Shown here: positions 36,627 through 46,271 of the stretch, one piece after another
How positions within the stretch are numbered: the stretch's first letter is position 1
How the letters are laid out: every line of letters begins with the position of its first letter
NCBI GenBank assembly: GCA_016342685.1
Contig: JAEINU010000005.1
Location: 62,001 to 126,000 of the forward strand
DNA: 64,000 nt
Source of the DNA: Bacteroidales bacterium
GTDB lineage: Bacteria; Bacteroidota; Bacteroidia; Bacteroidales; UBA12077
Reading direction: 5' to 3'
The notes under the pieces: generated by a model
Databases searched by the model: none
The model's input: the letters and a program-made list of their open reading frames with translations, nothing else
Told to the model about the DNA's origin: nothing
Translations under genes and position numbers: made by a program

Positions 36627-38483
36627 ATGAAAAAATTAGTATATATTTTATTAATGTTTATCATAACTTTCTCAGCGTGTGATCCAAACGAGGAAATTTA
36701 TGATGAGTTAGATGGATTAAAAGAGCCCTATGAAGCTCCTCTTGTTAACGTTGCTTTTACAGCAGATGATTATGCTACAGCATCGAAGTATGCTAAAATG
36801 GATGCAGTAAGTGTTGGTGATGCTGATTCTTCTATTGCTAAGCTAATTGGCAGTATGGAAGCGTTTAATTTAACTTACACTGCAGAAGACTATGTCGGAA
36901 AAGTTGTTGGTGATATGTTTCCTGAATATGGTAAAAATTCAAAAGCAATGGTTACTTATAAATATGTTGATGCTATTCCTGAGGATTTAGCTATTTATGC
37001 CGATGCTGAATCTTACGTTCTTGGTGCAGCAGATTATGAAAGTGTCAGTTTTGAAGTTGGTGTAGCGAATTATTTTCATCCAGAATTTCCTGCGGATTAT
37101 TATTTGCCAGAGATTTTGGAGAATTCAGTAACTGGTGCTTCTGAAGATGATATTTATAAAATTTCATATAAGTACAGCGAAGAAAATCCTGTGATAGCTA
37201 CATCGACCATCTTTACAGAAAGTTTTGATGACGGTTTAGGTCAATTTGATACAACGAATGTACTTGGGGAAAAAGGCTGGTATACTAGTTCATATGGAGA
37301 TTCGTATTATATGAGCATGTCAGGATTCCAACAAAATACTGAAGATTGGCTAATTTCTAATCCAATAGAGTTAGATAATTCTGGTAGCATTTCTTTTAAT
37401 TTTACACATGAAATTAAATACTTAAATCATCAATGGAATCAATTATCTGTTGCAATTTCTTCAGATTATGATGGTTCAGATATTTCTGGAGCAACATGGG
37501 ATGTTATTGATTGGGGTGATGTTGCGGATACTGCAAGCTTAGGTTCTGGATATGATCCATTTAATTCTGGAGATATCGATATATCAGGTTATGCAAATGA
37601 AACTATTTATATAGCGTTCAAATATACTTCAACAACGGATAATGCTCCAACATGGCACATATTAGATGTTACTGTAGATCCTATAAAGGAAATGAATACG
37701 GTAGCTTATGGTAAAACACCGTATGCTAAAAATGATTTATATGAATTTGATGGATCAAAATGGACAAAGTTAGACGATGTATATTGTTTAAATAGTAACG
37801 ACTATGATGCTATGGGTGTTGGTGGTGATGATATGTTCTCTGCAGATAATTCACCACAAGATTATTTACCAAATTTCCTAACAGCTAAATACCCTGGTGC
37901 AGGACAAGGAGTGACAAAAACAATTATATATCAATATGATTCTGATGTTGAAGGAGAGGTAACGTTGGCAACTAAATATAGTTATACAGATCAAGCTTGG
38001 GAGTCTGCTTATGATTACATTCAGGAAGCGACTAACCAATTTATCAATAATGGAACAGAATGGTTATTTGATCCTACTGTTACAGTTACAATGGGAACTT
38101 CTAATTACCAATTTATTGTTGATTATGTGGAAGGAAAATATGGCACGGAACTTATAAATTCATATGGTACAGCTGATTTTGTTTATGGAGTTGATGCATA
38201 TTATAAGGAGTTTGATCTTAATGATTTCGATCCAAGTCATGAAGAATTTAGTGATATTGAAGATCCAACCTGGGAAGATGGTGCAGAAAAAGCTATTGGT
38301 ACACTTTTATTGCCTGACTTGTTCCCAGATGCAACTACGCTTGTTAATGGTGTAGATATGTATTATCGGGTTATATTCTTAACATATGATTACGGAAAAG
38401 AGGTATATTATTCAATGACGTTTTCTGTTTCAAAAGAAGGTCCTGATCCTGAATTTGAATTAGTAGAAACAACTGAATTATAA
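36627..38483 (+). CDS. Surface lipoprotein with choice-of-anchor/DUF5017-like domain
   Basis: A 618-residue lipoprotein encoded directly after the TonB receptor, so probably its surface substrate-binding partner. The signal ends in ITFSAC (Cys18), followed by an acidic DPNEEIYDELDG stretch typical of lipoproteins exported to the cell surface in Bacteroidota. Residues 35-190 and 440-600 contain repeated beta units with matching ATxxxYxYxD patterns. Residues about 195-345 form a jelly-roll-like choice-of-anchor J/DUF5017 domain (TESFDDGLGQF..., TEDWLISNPIELDN, HILDVTVDPI). The protein is very acidic and rich in Tyr and Asp. The ligand is unknown. A strong terminator follows. Confidence 0.75.
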   Translation: MKKLVYILLMFIITFSACDPNEEIYDELDGLKEPYEAPLVNVAFTADDYATASKYAKMDAVSVGDADSSIAKLIGSMEAFNLTYTAEDYVGKVVGDMFPEYGKNSKAMVTYKYVDAIPEDLAIYADAESYVLGAADYESVSFEVGVANYFHPEFPADYYLPEILENSVTGASEDDIYKISYKYSEENPVIATSTIFTESFDDGLGQFDTTNVLGEKGWYTSSYGDSYYMSMSGFQQNTEDWLISNPIELDNSGSISFNFTHEIKYLNHQWNQLSVAISSDYDGSDISGATWDVIDWGDVADTASLGSGYDPFNSGDIDISGYANETIYIAFKYTSTTDNAPTWHILDVTVDPIKEMNTVAYGKTPYAKNDLYEFDGSKWTKLDDVYCLNSNDYDAMGVGGDDMFSADNSPQDYLPNFLTAKYPGAGQGVTKTIIYQYDSDVEGEVTLATKYSYTDQAWESAYDYIQEATNQFINNGTEWLFDPTVTVTMGTSNYQFIVDYVEGKYGTELINSYGTADFVYGVDAYYKEFDLNDFDPSHEEFSDIEDPTWEDGAEKAIGTLLLPDLFPDATTLVNGVDMYYRVIFLTYDYGKEVYYSMTFSVSKEGPDPEFELVETTEL

Positions 38484-38503
38484 TAAAGATGTTAGTACAT
38501 TGA

Positions 38504-38529
38504 AAGGGGCGTTTACGCCCCTTTTTTTA
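38504..38529 (+). terminator. Terminator of the TonB receptor-lipoprotein operon
   Basis: A seven-base stem AGGGGCG/CGCCCCT with a TTTA loop and seven following T bases: a textbook intrinsic terminator 21 bases after the lipoprotein stop. Confidence 0.93.
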
Positions 38530-38544
38530 GTTTTATACTTTGGG

Positions 38545-38552
38545 TATATTTG
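38545..38552 (+). promoter_or_regulatory. TAnnTTTG promoter box of the ENPP gene
   Basis: TATATTTG lies 17 bases before the ATG at 38570. It sits inside the longest reading frame, which argues that translation starts at 38570 or 38579 and not at 38540. Confidence 0.5.
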
Positions 38553-38569
38553 TTTATAATCTATTTAAA

Positions 38570-39808
38570 ATGGTTGCCATGAAATTAAAAGTATTTGTTT
38601 TATTAATAGCTATAGTCTCATTTTTTTCATGCAAAAGTTATAAGGATGTAGATTCAGAATTTGAACAACCCTATGTAGTAATGCTTTCCATGGATGGATT
38701 TCGGTGGGATTATCCCGAGAAAGTTAAAACTCCTAATCTTGATTATGTTGAAGAAATTGGTGTGAGGGCGGAGGCAAGTATACCGTGTTTTCCGTCAAAA
38801 ACTTTCCCAAATCATTATTCAATGGCAACGGGCTTGTATCCCGATAATCATGGAATAGTACAGAATAGTTTTTATGCAACGGATATAGGGAAACACTACT
38901 CCGTTTCAAATAGAGAATCTATTATAGATCCGGATTTCTATTTTGGTGAACCAATTTGGATTACTGCAGAGAAACAAGGAGTTAAAAGTGCATCCTATTT
39001 TTGGGTTGGGTCAGAAGCACCTCATGATGGATTATTTCCATCTTATCATTTAGATTATAATGGAGCAGTTCCGTTCGAGAAAAGAATTGATGGTGTAATT
39101 GAATGGTTGAATTTACCTGAGAAAGAAAGACCACATTTAATTATGTGGTATATACAGGAGCCAGATGGCATTGGTCATGAATTAGGCCCAGATCATTTCA
39201 AGACAGGAGAGATGATTGTTTATCTGGATAGCTTGGTTGGGGTGTTTAATAAAAAAATATCAGAGCTGTCGATTTCTGATCAAATAAATGTAATTATTAC
39301 ATCGGATCATGGAATGGGGCAGATTAAAAAGGAGAAGACAGTTTTTTTATATGATTTACTTCAAAAGGATTGGTGTGTAAATGTTGATGGAGGAAATCCA
39401 GTATTTTCTATTGATGTTAAAGAAGAGTTTTACGATACGGCATATGCTATTTTAAGTACAACTAATAATATTACAAGCTGGAAAAAGGAAGAGATTCCTG
39501 AGCGGTTGCATTTTGGTAAAAGTCCGCGTGTAAAAGATTTTGTAGTGGTAGCAGATAGTTCCTGGAATCTTAGAAAATCCTCGAAAAGGAAAGCTTATTC
39601 TGGAGGTACACATGGTTACGATAATCGTAATAAAGATATGCATGCGATTTTTTATGCGTACGGACCATCATTCAAGAAAAATTACCAACATCATTCAATA
39701 AATAATATTGATCTTTATCCATTGATTTGTGAAATTCTAAATCTAAAACCTCAAAAAGTTGATGGGAAATTAGAAAATGTTATAGAGATGATAGAAAGAA
39801 AAAGGTAA
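38570..39808 (+). CDS. ENPP-type phosphodiesterase/nucleotide pyrophosphatase, lipoprotein
   Basis: A 412-residue alkaline-phosphatase-superfamily enzyme of the ectonucleotide pyrophosphatase/phosphodiesterase group, which hydrolyses phosphodiester or pyrophosphate bonds using two zinc ions. A lipobox (VSFFSC) anchors it. The first metal Asp is in VVMLSMDGFRWDY, the nucleophile Thr in FPSKTFPNHYSMATGLYP, and later ligands in QEPDGIGHELGPDH, TSDHGMGQ and GGTHGYDNRNKDMHAIF. All expected ligands are visible. ATG at 38570 (MVAMKLK) or 38579 (MKLK). It has its own promoter after the receptor operon's terminator, but a functional link to the transporter (for example processing a nucleotide or phospholipid-derived substrate) is possible. 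Confidence 0.9.
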   Translation: MVAMKLKVFVLLIAIVSFFSCKSYKDVDSEFEQPYVVMLSMDGFRWDYPEKVKTPNLDYVEEIGVRAEASIPCFPSKTFPNHYSMATGLYPDNHGIVQNSFYATDIGKHYSVSNRESIIDPDFYFGEPIWITAEKQGVKSASYFWVGSEAPHDGLFPSYHLDYNGAVPFEKRIDGVIEWLNLPEKERPHLIMWYIQEPDGIGHELGPDHFKTGEMIVYLDSLVGVFNKKISELSISDQINVIITSDHGMGQIKKEKTVFLYDLLQKDWCVNVDGGNPVFSIDVKEEFYDTAYAILSTTNNITSWKKEEIPERLHFGKSPRVKDFVVVADSSWNLRKSSKRKAYSGGTHGYDNRNKDMHAIFYAYGPSFKKNYQHHSINNIDLYPLICEILNLKPQKVDGKLENVIEMIERKR

Positions 39809-40218
39809 TATATATTTTTCAAATATCTATTTTTTTACAATGTGCTGTTCTCTAGTTTTATATCCTAAAACTGTTATTTGGTTAATATCTTTGTTAATAT
39901 TTTTAATTCGTCTTTTATCCTCCGAAATGACAAGTGATTTTTAGGTTATCAACATTCGCTGTGAACATAAAAAATGAACAATATTTTTAATTGTAATTTT
40001 TTTTAGTTATGGTGTCGAAATTCCTTAATATCAAGCGGTTCAATTGATTAACAAGCTTCGTTAATAACTCTTAATAAATGTTGAAAAATACGAATATTAG
40101 CTCTTGTTCTGAGAAGGAAGTATGAGTAATTTAGCAATACCTTTTCTCAAAAATGTTATAGAACACATTCAAGAATCGAAAATATTTAATATAAAACCTG
40201 CTTATGTACGTAAAAGGA
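39809..40218. other. Leader region of the ribonucleotide reductase gene
   Basis: This 410-base AT-rich gap has no cobalamin riboswitch that I can recognise (no B12-box-like GCCACTG and no matching stem array) and no NrdR box. A 54-codon open frame (40122-40286) preceded by GAAGGAAG runs into the reductase gene in another frame and could be an upstream ORF, but support is thin. No TAnnTTTG box stands out. Confidence 0.4.
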
Positions 40219-42792
40219 ATGGCAACAGATGGAAAATTAAGCGAAATTTCGCACGAGAAATCAAAACAGAAGACTTACACTTTTGATGAAGCTTTTAAAA
40301 GCTCAAAAGAGTATTTTAAAGGAGATGATCTTGCTGCAAGAGTATGGGCAAATAAATATGCATTAAAAGATTCGTTTGGAAACTTATTTGAAAGAAATCC
40401 CGACGAAATGCATAAAAGACTTGCAATTGAAATAGCAAGAATAGAAAGTCGCTATCCGAATTCTTTGGGAGAAGAACAAGTTTATGAATTGTTAAAAGAT
40501 TTTAAATATATAATACCACAAGGTGGTCCTATGTCAGGAATTGGTAATAAGTATCAGATTGCTTCATTATCAAATTGCTTTGTAATCGGACATAAAAACC
40601 CAGCCGATTCATATGGTGGAATAATGAAAATTGATCAAGAGCAGGTTCAATTGATGAAACGCCGAGGTGGAGTTGGACATGATCTATCGCATGTAAGACC
40701 TCAGGGAAGCCCTGTATTAAATAGCGCACTTACTTCAACGGGAGTAGTTCCTTTTATGGAACGATATTCTAATTCGACACGAGAGGTTGCACAAGATGGT
40801 CGAAGAGGGGCACTTATGTTAAGTATTTCTAGTAAACACCCTGATGCCGAAAAATTTATTGATGCAAAGTTAGAAGCAGGAAAAGTAACTGGAGCAAATG
40901 TGTCTGTTCGTATCGATGATGAATTTATGCAGTCGGTAGTTAGTAAGAAACCATATAAACAACAATATCCGGTTGAATCGAATAATCCAGTATTTAAACA
41001 AACCGTTGATGCAGGAAATATCTGGAAAAAAATTGTACATAACGCATGGAAATCTGCAGAACCAGGAATTCTATTTTGGGATACGATTATAAATGAGTCG
41101 GTTGCCGATAGTTATGCCGATTTAGGATATAAAACAGTTTCAACGAATCCTTGTGGTGAAATACCGTTATGTCCATATGATAGTTGCAGGTTATTAGCTG
41201 TTAATTTATATAGCTATGTAGAAAATCCATTTACAACAGAAGCTAAATTTAATTTTGAATTATTTAAGGAGCACGTTGGTTATGCTCAACGAATAATGGA
41301 TGATATAATTGATCTTGAGTTAGAAAAGATCGATGCAATCCTAGAAAAGATTGGTGCTGATCCAGAGGATTACGAAGTAAAAATGGTAGAAGATAAGCTG
41401 TGGAGAAATATTAGAAAGAAAGCAGCAGAAGGAAGAAGAACGGGAGTTGGAATTACAGCAGAGGGAGATATGCTTGCTGCTTTAGGATTACGTTATGGTA
41501 GCGAGATTGCTGTTGATTTTTCTGAAGAAGTCCACAAAACAGTTGCATTGTCTGCTTACAGATCTTCAATAACAATGGCAAAAGAACGTGGAGCTTTTGA
41601 AATTTTCGATGCACAAAAAGAAAAGAACAATCCTTTTATTTTAAGACTTAAAGAACAAGACGAACAGTTGTATGCTGATATGGTTCAGTATGGACGTCGA
41701 AACATTGCTCTTTTAACAATTGCACCAACTGGAACAACGAGTTTAATGACACAGACTACTTCAGGAATTGAACCAGTATTTATGCCTGTTTATAAGCGAA
41801 GAAGAAAAGTTAATCCAAACGATCCAGAATCAACAATATCGTTTGTGGATGAGATTGGTGATTCCTGGGAAGAATATAAAGTTTTTCATCATAAATTTAG
41901 CGATTGGTTAGATTTAAATGGATTTAACTCCGATGAGGTAAAAACAATGACCGACGATGAAGTTGACTCAATAATAGAGAAATCACCTTATTATAAAGCA
42001 ACATCAAATGATGTTGATTGGGTAAGTAAGGTTAAAATGCAGGGGCGTATCCAAAAATGGGTTGATCACTCAATTAGTGTAACCATTAACCTGCCAGAAG
42101 ATGCAACAGAGGAACTTGTAGGGCAACTATATGTTACGGCATGGGAAAGTGGTTGTAAGGGTGTTACAGTTTATCGCGATGGATCACGATCTGGGGTTTT
42201 AATTTCTAATAAGAAGGATAAAACAACAGATATAGATGATCCTGCATTATATAAAAGACCAAAATCCTTAAAAGCCGAAATTATTCGCTTTAATAATAAT
42301 GACGAAAAATGGATAGCATTTGTAGGAATAAAGGATGATAGGCCATACGAAATTTTTACAGGTATAGCTGACGAAGAGATGTATCCAATCCCCAAATCAA
42401 TTTCAACGGGAAAGATTTTAAAAGTAAAAGATAAGGACGGAAACAGTCGTTATGATTTCCAGTATACCGATAAGTATGGTTATGAAAACACTTTAGGTGG
42501 ATTGTCTCACATGTTCGATAAAGAATTTTGGAATTATGCAAAATTAATTTCAGGTGTGTTGCGTCACAGAATGCCAATTCCGGGAGTAGTTAATTTGGTA
42601 CAATCATTACGATTAGATAACGAAACGATTAACACGTGGAAAAACGGAGTTGAACGGGCTTTAAAGAAGTATATACCAGACGGGACCAAACCTAAAACGG
42701 GAACAAAATGTACAGAATGTAGCTCGGAGAGTGTTGTTTATCAGGAAGGTTGTTTAATTTGCCAAGATTGTGGGTACTCAAAATGCGGATAA
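40219..42792 (+). CDS. nrdJ: Adenosylcobalamin-dependent (class II) ribonucleotide reductase
   Basis: An 857-residue class II reductase that makes deoxyribonucleotides using B12 and needs no oxygen. The reductase core has LSNCFVIG (first redox Cys), RRGALMLSISSKHPD, the thiyl-radical site STNPCGEIPLCPYDSC, and TIAPTGTTSLM. Segment ESGCKGVTVYRDGSRSGVL lies before the C-terminal third. A TSCPD-like domain follows (NNDEKWIAFVGIKDDRPYEIFTG, LGGLSHMFDKEFWNYAKLISG). The C-terminus is a zinc-ribbon-like tail (CTECSSESVVYQ, CLICQDCGYSKCG) whose end cysteines may re-reduce the active site. The start at 40219 has AAAGGA upstream; an ATG five codons earlier is the alternative. It is monocistronic with a strong terminator. 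Confidence 0.94.
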   Translation: MATDGKLSEISHEKSKQKTYTFDEAFKSSKEYFKGDDLAARVWANKYALKDSFGNLFERNPDEMHKRLAIEIARIESRYPNSLGEEQVYELLKDFKYIIPQGGPMSGIGNKYQIASLSNCFVIGHKNPADSYGGIMKIDQEQVQLMKRRGGVGHDLSHVRPQGSPVLNSALTSTGVVPFMERYSNSTREVAQDGRRGALMLSISSKHPDAEKFIDAKLEAGKVTGANVSVRIDDEFMQSVVSKKPYKQQYPVESNNPVFKQTVDAGNIWKKIVHNAWKSAEPGILFWDTIINESVADSYADLGYKTVSTNPCGEIPLCPYDSCRLLAVNLYSYVENPFTTEAKFNFELFKEHVGYAQRIMDDIIDLELEKIDAILEKIGADPEDYEVKMVEDKLWRNIRKKAAEGRRTGVGITAEGDMLAALGLRYGSEIAVDFSEEVHKTVALSAYRSSITMAKERGAFEIFDAQKEKNNPFILRLKEQDEQLYADMVQYGRRNIALLTIAPTGTTSLMTQTTSGIEPVFMPVYKRRRKVNPNDPESTISFVDEIGDSWEEYKVFHHKFSDWLDLNGFNSDEVKTMTDDEVDSIIEKSPYYKATSNDVDWVSKVKMQGRIQKWVDHSISVTINLPEDATEELVGQLYVTAWESGCKGVTVYRDGSRSGVLISNKKDKTTDIDDPALYKRPKSLKAEIIRFNNNDEKWIAFVGIKDDRPYEIFTGIADEEMYPIPKSISTGKILKVKDKDGNSRYDFQYTDKYGYENTLGGLSHMFDKEFWNYAKLISGVLRHRMPIPGVVNLVQSLRLDNETINTWKNGVERALKKYIPDGTKPKTGTKCTECSSESVVYQEGCLICQDCGYSKCG

Positions 42793-42851
42793 GTAAGAAT
42801 GCTTGTATATCAAATATTTAGATAAGTGTCTAATGAATTATTAGATGCGTG

Positions 42852-42877
42852 AAACCCGGAGAAATCCGGGTTTTTTT
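42852..42877 (+). terminator. Terminator of nrdJ
   Basis: AACCCGGA/TCCGGGTT is a perfect eight-base stem with a GAAA tetraloop followed by seven T bases. Confidence 0.93.
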
Positions 42878-42950
42878 GTTACAAAGCCTTGATTTATTAA
42901 AAATTGTAATAAAAGATATTTTGGAATTTCATAAAGATGCTTTTATACCT

Positions 42951-42958
42951 TATTTTTG
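42951..42958 (+). promoter_or_regulatory. TAnnTTTG promoter box of the tdh operon
   Basis: TATTTTTG lies 39 bases ahead of the tdh ATG. The nearest upstream TTTG is 27 bases away, longer than the usual spacing. Confidence 0.5.
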
Positions 42959-42997
42959 TCTTGTTAATTAAACTATAAATATTAAAACAATAATATT

Positions 42998-44032
42998 ATG
43001 GCAAACAAAATGAAAGCCCTAGTTAAGTCAAAACCAGAAAAAGGTTTATGGATGGAAGAAGTGGATATTCCAAAAGTAGGGGTAAATGATATATTAATAA
43101 AAGTTACAAAATCTGCTATTTGTGGAACAGATCTTCATATTTATAGATGGGACGAATGGTCTCAAAATACTATAAAAACACCAATGACAATTGGTCACGA
43201 ATACGTTGGAAGGGTATCTGAAATGGGCGAAGGTGTTACGGGCTTTGAAATCGGTGAACGAGTTACTGGAGAAGGACATATTGCATGTGGTCATTGCAGA
43301 AACTGTCGTCGTGGGCGCCAACATGTTTGTGAAAATACAGTCGGTATTGGAGTTAACAGAAATGGTTCATTTGCAGAATATGTTGTTGTTCCTTCATCAA
43401 ATGTAATGAAGATGAATTCCGCAATTCCAGATGACATGTTAGCAATTATGGATCCATTTGGAAATGCGGCTCATACAGCTCTTTCTTGGTCATTAATTGG
43501 TGAAGACGTTTTGGTAACAGGTTCGGGATTGATTGGTAGTATGTGTGTTGCAATTGCTAAGTTTGCTGGAGCACGATATGTTGTCGCCACAGAAACAAAC
43601 GAATATAGAATTGAGCTTGCAAAGAAAATGGGAGCTACAAGAGTTATAAATCCTTTGAAGGAAAATTTGGATGATGTAATTAAAGAGTTAGGAATGATTG
43701 GCTTTGATATTGGATTAGAATGTTCTGGTTCGCCTCATGCATTCAACGATATGTTAGATCACATGTATAATTCAGGAAAAATATCTTTGTTAGGAATACT
43801 TCCTCCAAAAACAGGAATTAATTGGGATAAAGTTATTTTCAAAGGAATTACAATGAAAGGTATTTACGGTAGAGAAATGTTTGAAACCTGGTACCAAATG
43901 GAGCAAATGTTGCATTCAGGATTGGATTTAAGTCCTATTATTACTCATCAATTTCCAATAGATGAATTCGAAAAAGGATTCCAAATTATGGATGAAGGAA
44001 ATTGTGGAAAAGTGATTTTGAACTGGGAATAA
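42998..44032 (+). CDS. tdh: L-threonine 3-dehydrogenase
   Basis: A 344-residue zinc-dependent medium-chain dehydrogenase that oxidises threonine to 2-amino-3-ketobutyrate, feeding glycine or acetyl-CoA production. The catalytic zinc site is in [17 protein letters not shown] and TIGHEYVG. The structural zinc cluster is [18 protein letters not shown]. The Rossmann motif is [18 protein letters not shown]. The DLHIYxWDEW segment distinguishes TDH from sorbitol and alcohol dehydrogenases. The usual partner kbl (ketobutyrate CoA ligase) is not in this window. gltX starts five bases after its stop. Confidence 0.95.
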   Translation: MANKMKALVKSKPEKGLWMEEVDIPKVGVNDILIKVTKSAICGTDLHIYRWDEWSQNTIKTPMTIGHEYVGRVSEMGEGVTGFEIGERVTGEGHIACGHCRNCRRGRQHVCENTVGIGVNRNGSFAEYVVVPSSNVMKMNSAIPDDMLAIMDPFGNAAHTALSWSLIGEDVLVTGSGLIGSMCVAIAKFAGARYVVATETNEYRIELAKKMGATRVINPLKENLDDVIKELGMIGFDIGLECSGSPHAFNDMLDHMYNSGKISLLGILPPKTGINWDKVIFKGITMKGIYGREMFETWYQMEQMLHSGLDLSPIITHQFPIDEFEKGFQIMDEGNCGKVILNWE

Positions 44033-44037
44033 AAAAA

Positions 44038-45579
44038 ATGAATATGGATAACAGGAAAGTAAGAGTTCGTTTTGCACCAAGTCCAACTGGACCTTTACAT
44101 ATGGGTGGAGTTAGAACAGCATTGTTTAATTATCTTTTTGCAAAAAGGAATAATGGTAAATTTATTCTTAGAATTGAAGATACCGATCAAACAAGATATG
44201 TACAAGGTGCAGAAGATTATATAATTGAATCTTTAAAATGGTGTGGAATACAAATCGATGAAGGTATTGAGGAAGGTGGTCCATATGGTCCATATCGACA
44301 ATCTGACAGAAAAGAAATTTATAAAGAGTTTGCAGAAAGATTGATAGAGTCTGGAAATGCTTATTATGCATTTGACACTGCAGATGAACTTGAAGCAATG
44401 CGTGAACGATTAAAAGAGGAAAAAAGCAGTATACAACAATACAATGCAATTACTCGATCTAGCATGAAGAATTCTCTTACTTTAACTGAACAAGAGACCA
44501 ATAGGCTTATTGACTCAGAGGAAAAGTATGTTATTCGCTTTAAGATGCCTAATGATGAAGAAATTGTTGTTGAAGATATTATTCGTGGTACAGTAAAAGT
44601 TAATACCAATCAGCTTGACGATAAGGTTTTGTTTAAATCAGACGGAATGCCTACTTATCATTTGGCTAATGTTGTTGATGATCATTTAATGAAAATATCA
44701 CACGTAATTCGTGGCGAGGAGTGGTTGCCATCAATGCCTTTGCATATAATGTTGTATAAGGCATTTGGCTGGGATGAAACAAAACCAGAATTTGCGCATT
44801 TACCATTATTACTCAAGCCAAACGGCAAAGGGAAATTAAGTAAACGTGATGGAGATGCTTTAGGTTTTCCTGTATTTCCTATGGAGTGGACTGATCCTAA
44901 AACTGGAGATGTTTCTCGTGGATACCGAGAGGATGGTTATTTTCCAGAAGCATTTAATAATATGTTGGCATTTTTAGGTTGGAATCCAGGAACCGAAGAA
45001 GAGATTTTATCTATGCGTGATTTAATTTCAGAATTCGACCTAAATAAGGTGCATAAAGCAGGTGCTAAATTCGACCACGAGAAAGCAAAGTGGTTTAATC
45101 ATAAATATTTGGTTGGAAAGTCAAATGAGAAATTAGCAAATCTTTATAAAGATATCATTAAAGAAAAGGGGGTTAAGGTTGATGATTCTTTTGTTTTGAA
45201 AGTGGTTTCTTTAATTAAAGAACGAGCTAATTTTGTTTCTGATTTTTGGGATCAATCGTATTTCTTTTTTCAGGCGCCAATTGAATATGATAATAAGGTT
45301 GTAAAGAAACGATGGAAGGAAGGGACTCCTGGAATCCTTTCGGATCTTAAAAAGCAATTAGAAAATCTTAATGAATTTACACATGACTCTATTGAAAAGG
45401 CAATTCATGACTTTCTTGAGGGTAAAGAATTTGGAATGGGACAGGTAATGAATCCATTCCGATTAACTTTAGTTGGTGCTGGTATTGGTCCTGGAGTTTT
45501 AGAGATCGCTGAACTATTAGGTAAAGATGAAACTCTAAGTAGATTGCAGGCTGGAATAGATAATATAAAGAGAGAATAA
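44038..45579 (+). CDS. gltX: Glutamyl-tRNA synthetase
   Basis: A class I synthetase of about 513 residues charging tRNA-Glu. The nucleotide-binding HIGH equivalent is in FAPSPTGPLHMGGVRTALFNYL, and the KMSKS equivalent is KGKLSKRDGDALGFPV. The C-terminal anticodon-binding domain contains the family ending MNPFRLTLVGAGIGPG. The frame opens earlier within tdh, but the ATG at 44038 (MNMDNRKVRVRFAPS) or 44044 is the correct start, since the preceding residues belong to a shifted tdh tail. A separate glnS is present in the window, so this is probably a discriminating enzyme. TatD-like and tcdA genes follow closely. Confidence 0.96.
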   Translation: MNMDNRKVRVRFAPSPTGPLHMGGVRTALFNYLFAKRNNGKFILRIEDTDQTRYVQGAEDYIIESLKWCGIQIDEGIEEGGPYGPYRQSDRKEIYKEFAERLIESGNAYYAFDTADELEAMRERLKEEKSSIQQYNAITRSSMKNSLTLTEQETNRLIDSEEKYVIRFKMPNDEEIVVEDIIRGTVKVNTNQLDDKVLFKSDGMPTYHLANVVDDHLMKISHVIRGEEWLPSMPLHIMLYKAFGWDETKPEFAHLPLLLKPNGKGKLSKRDGDALGFPVFPMEWTDPKTGDVSRGYREDGYFPEAFNNMLAFLGWNPGTEEEILSMRDLISEFDLNKVHKAGAKFDHEKAKWFNHKYLVGKSNEKLANLYKDIIKEKGVKVDDSFVLKVVSLIKERANFVSDFWDQSYFFFQAPIEYDNKVVKKRWKEGTPGILSDLKKQLENLNEFTHDSIEKAIHDFLEGKEFGMGQVMNPFRLTLVGAGIGPGVLEIAELLGKDETLSRLQAGIDNIKRE

Positions 45580-45593
45580 TATCAGTTGATACG

Positions 45594-46271
45594 ATGAATT
45601 TCTCTGAAGATTTATATTTAAATTTTCACGCTCATCAGCAAAAACCTGGTGAAAAGGAGATTGTAATACAAAGCATATTTTTACAAGAAAATCTTGTTAC
45701 TCCAAAGAGTGATAAGATTTTTTTTACGTCAGGCTTACATCCATGGCATGCAAATTTGCTCAACAAACATGAAATAGATTTAAGGCTTAACAGCTTAATT
45801 AAATCAAATTCTATTGTTGCCATAGGAGAAACAGGTATCGATAAATTAAAGGGGCCAGATGTTAATACGCAAACAAAAGTGTTTATTCAGCACGTCGAAA
45901 TTGCTGAAAAATACAATATGCCCATTATAGTGCATTCTGTAAAGGCACATAATGAACTGTTAAAACTTAAAAAGGAGCTAAAATCGAAAGTGCCATGGGT
46001 TATCCATCATTTTAATGGGAGTAAACAAATGGCATTTGACTTAATTGATCATGGATTTTATTTATCTCTAAGTTATCATATTAAAAATAATTCTAGCAGA
46101 TTAAGTGATTATTTAAGAGAGTTGCCTATTAATAAAATATTCTTAGAAACGGATGATTTTGATATTAAAATTAAGGATTTGTATAAAACAGCCGCACAGA
46201 AATTTGAAATAAGTATCGAGGAGTTAATAAATCAATTAATGAATAATTTAAAGAGTTTATTAAATGAGTAG
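45594..46271 (+). CDS. TatD family metal-dependent hydrolase
   Basis: A 225-residue amidohydrolase-fold protein of the TatD family, which includes 3'-5' DNases. The first metal pair is HAH in YLNFHAHQQKP, where classical TatD has DxHxH, so the start of the site is altered. The Glu ligand is in AIGETGID, His residues in MPIIVHSVKAHNE and WVIHHFNGSK, and the last Asp in IFLETDDFD. At 225 residues it is slightly short (about 255-265 is usual). It lies 14 bases after gltX and overlaps tcdA by eight bases. DNase activity is unproven for such short forms. Confidence 0.85.
   Translation: MNFSEDLYLNFHAHQQKPGEKEIVIQSIFLQENLVTPKSDKIFFTSGLHPWHANLLNKHEIDLRLNSLIKSNSIVAIGETGIDKLKGPDVNTQTKVFIQHVEIAEKYNMPIIVHSVKAHNELLKLKKELKSKVPWVIHHFNGSKQMAFDLIDHGFYLSLSYHIKNNSSRLSDYLRELPINKIFLETDDFDIKIKDLYKTAAQKFEISIEELINQLMNNLKSLLNE

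Noticed and set aside
39809-40218. Cobalamin riboswitch before the B12-dependent reductase
   Set aside because: Expected from the enzyme's cofactor, but I find no B12-box-like conserved core or suitable stem set. A covariance-model search would be decisive.
40122-40286. 54-codon frame overlapping the start of nrdJ
   Set aside because: It has a fair ribosome site but no recognisable protein, and two-thirds of it would be out-of-frame reading into nrdJ. Not called as a gene.
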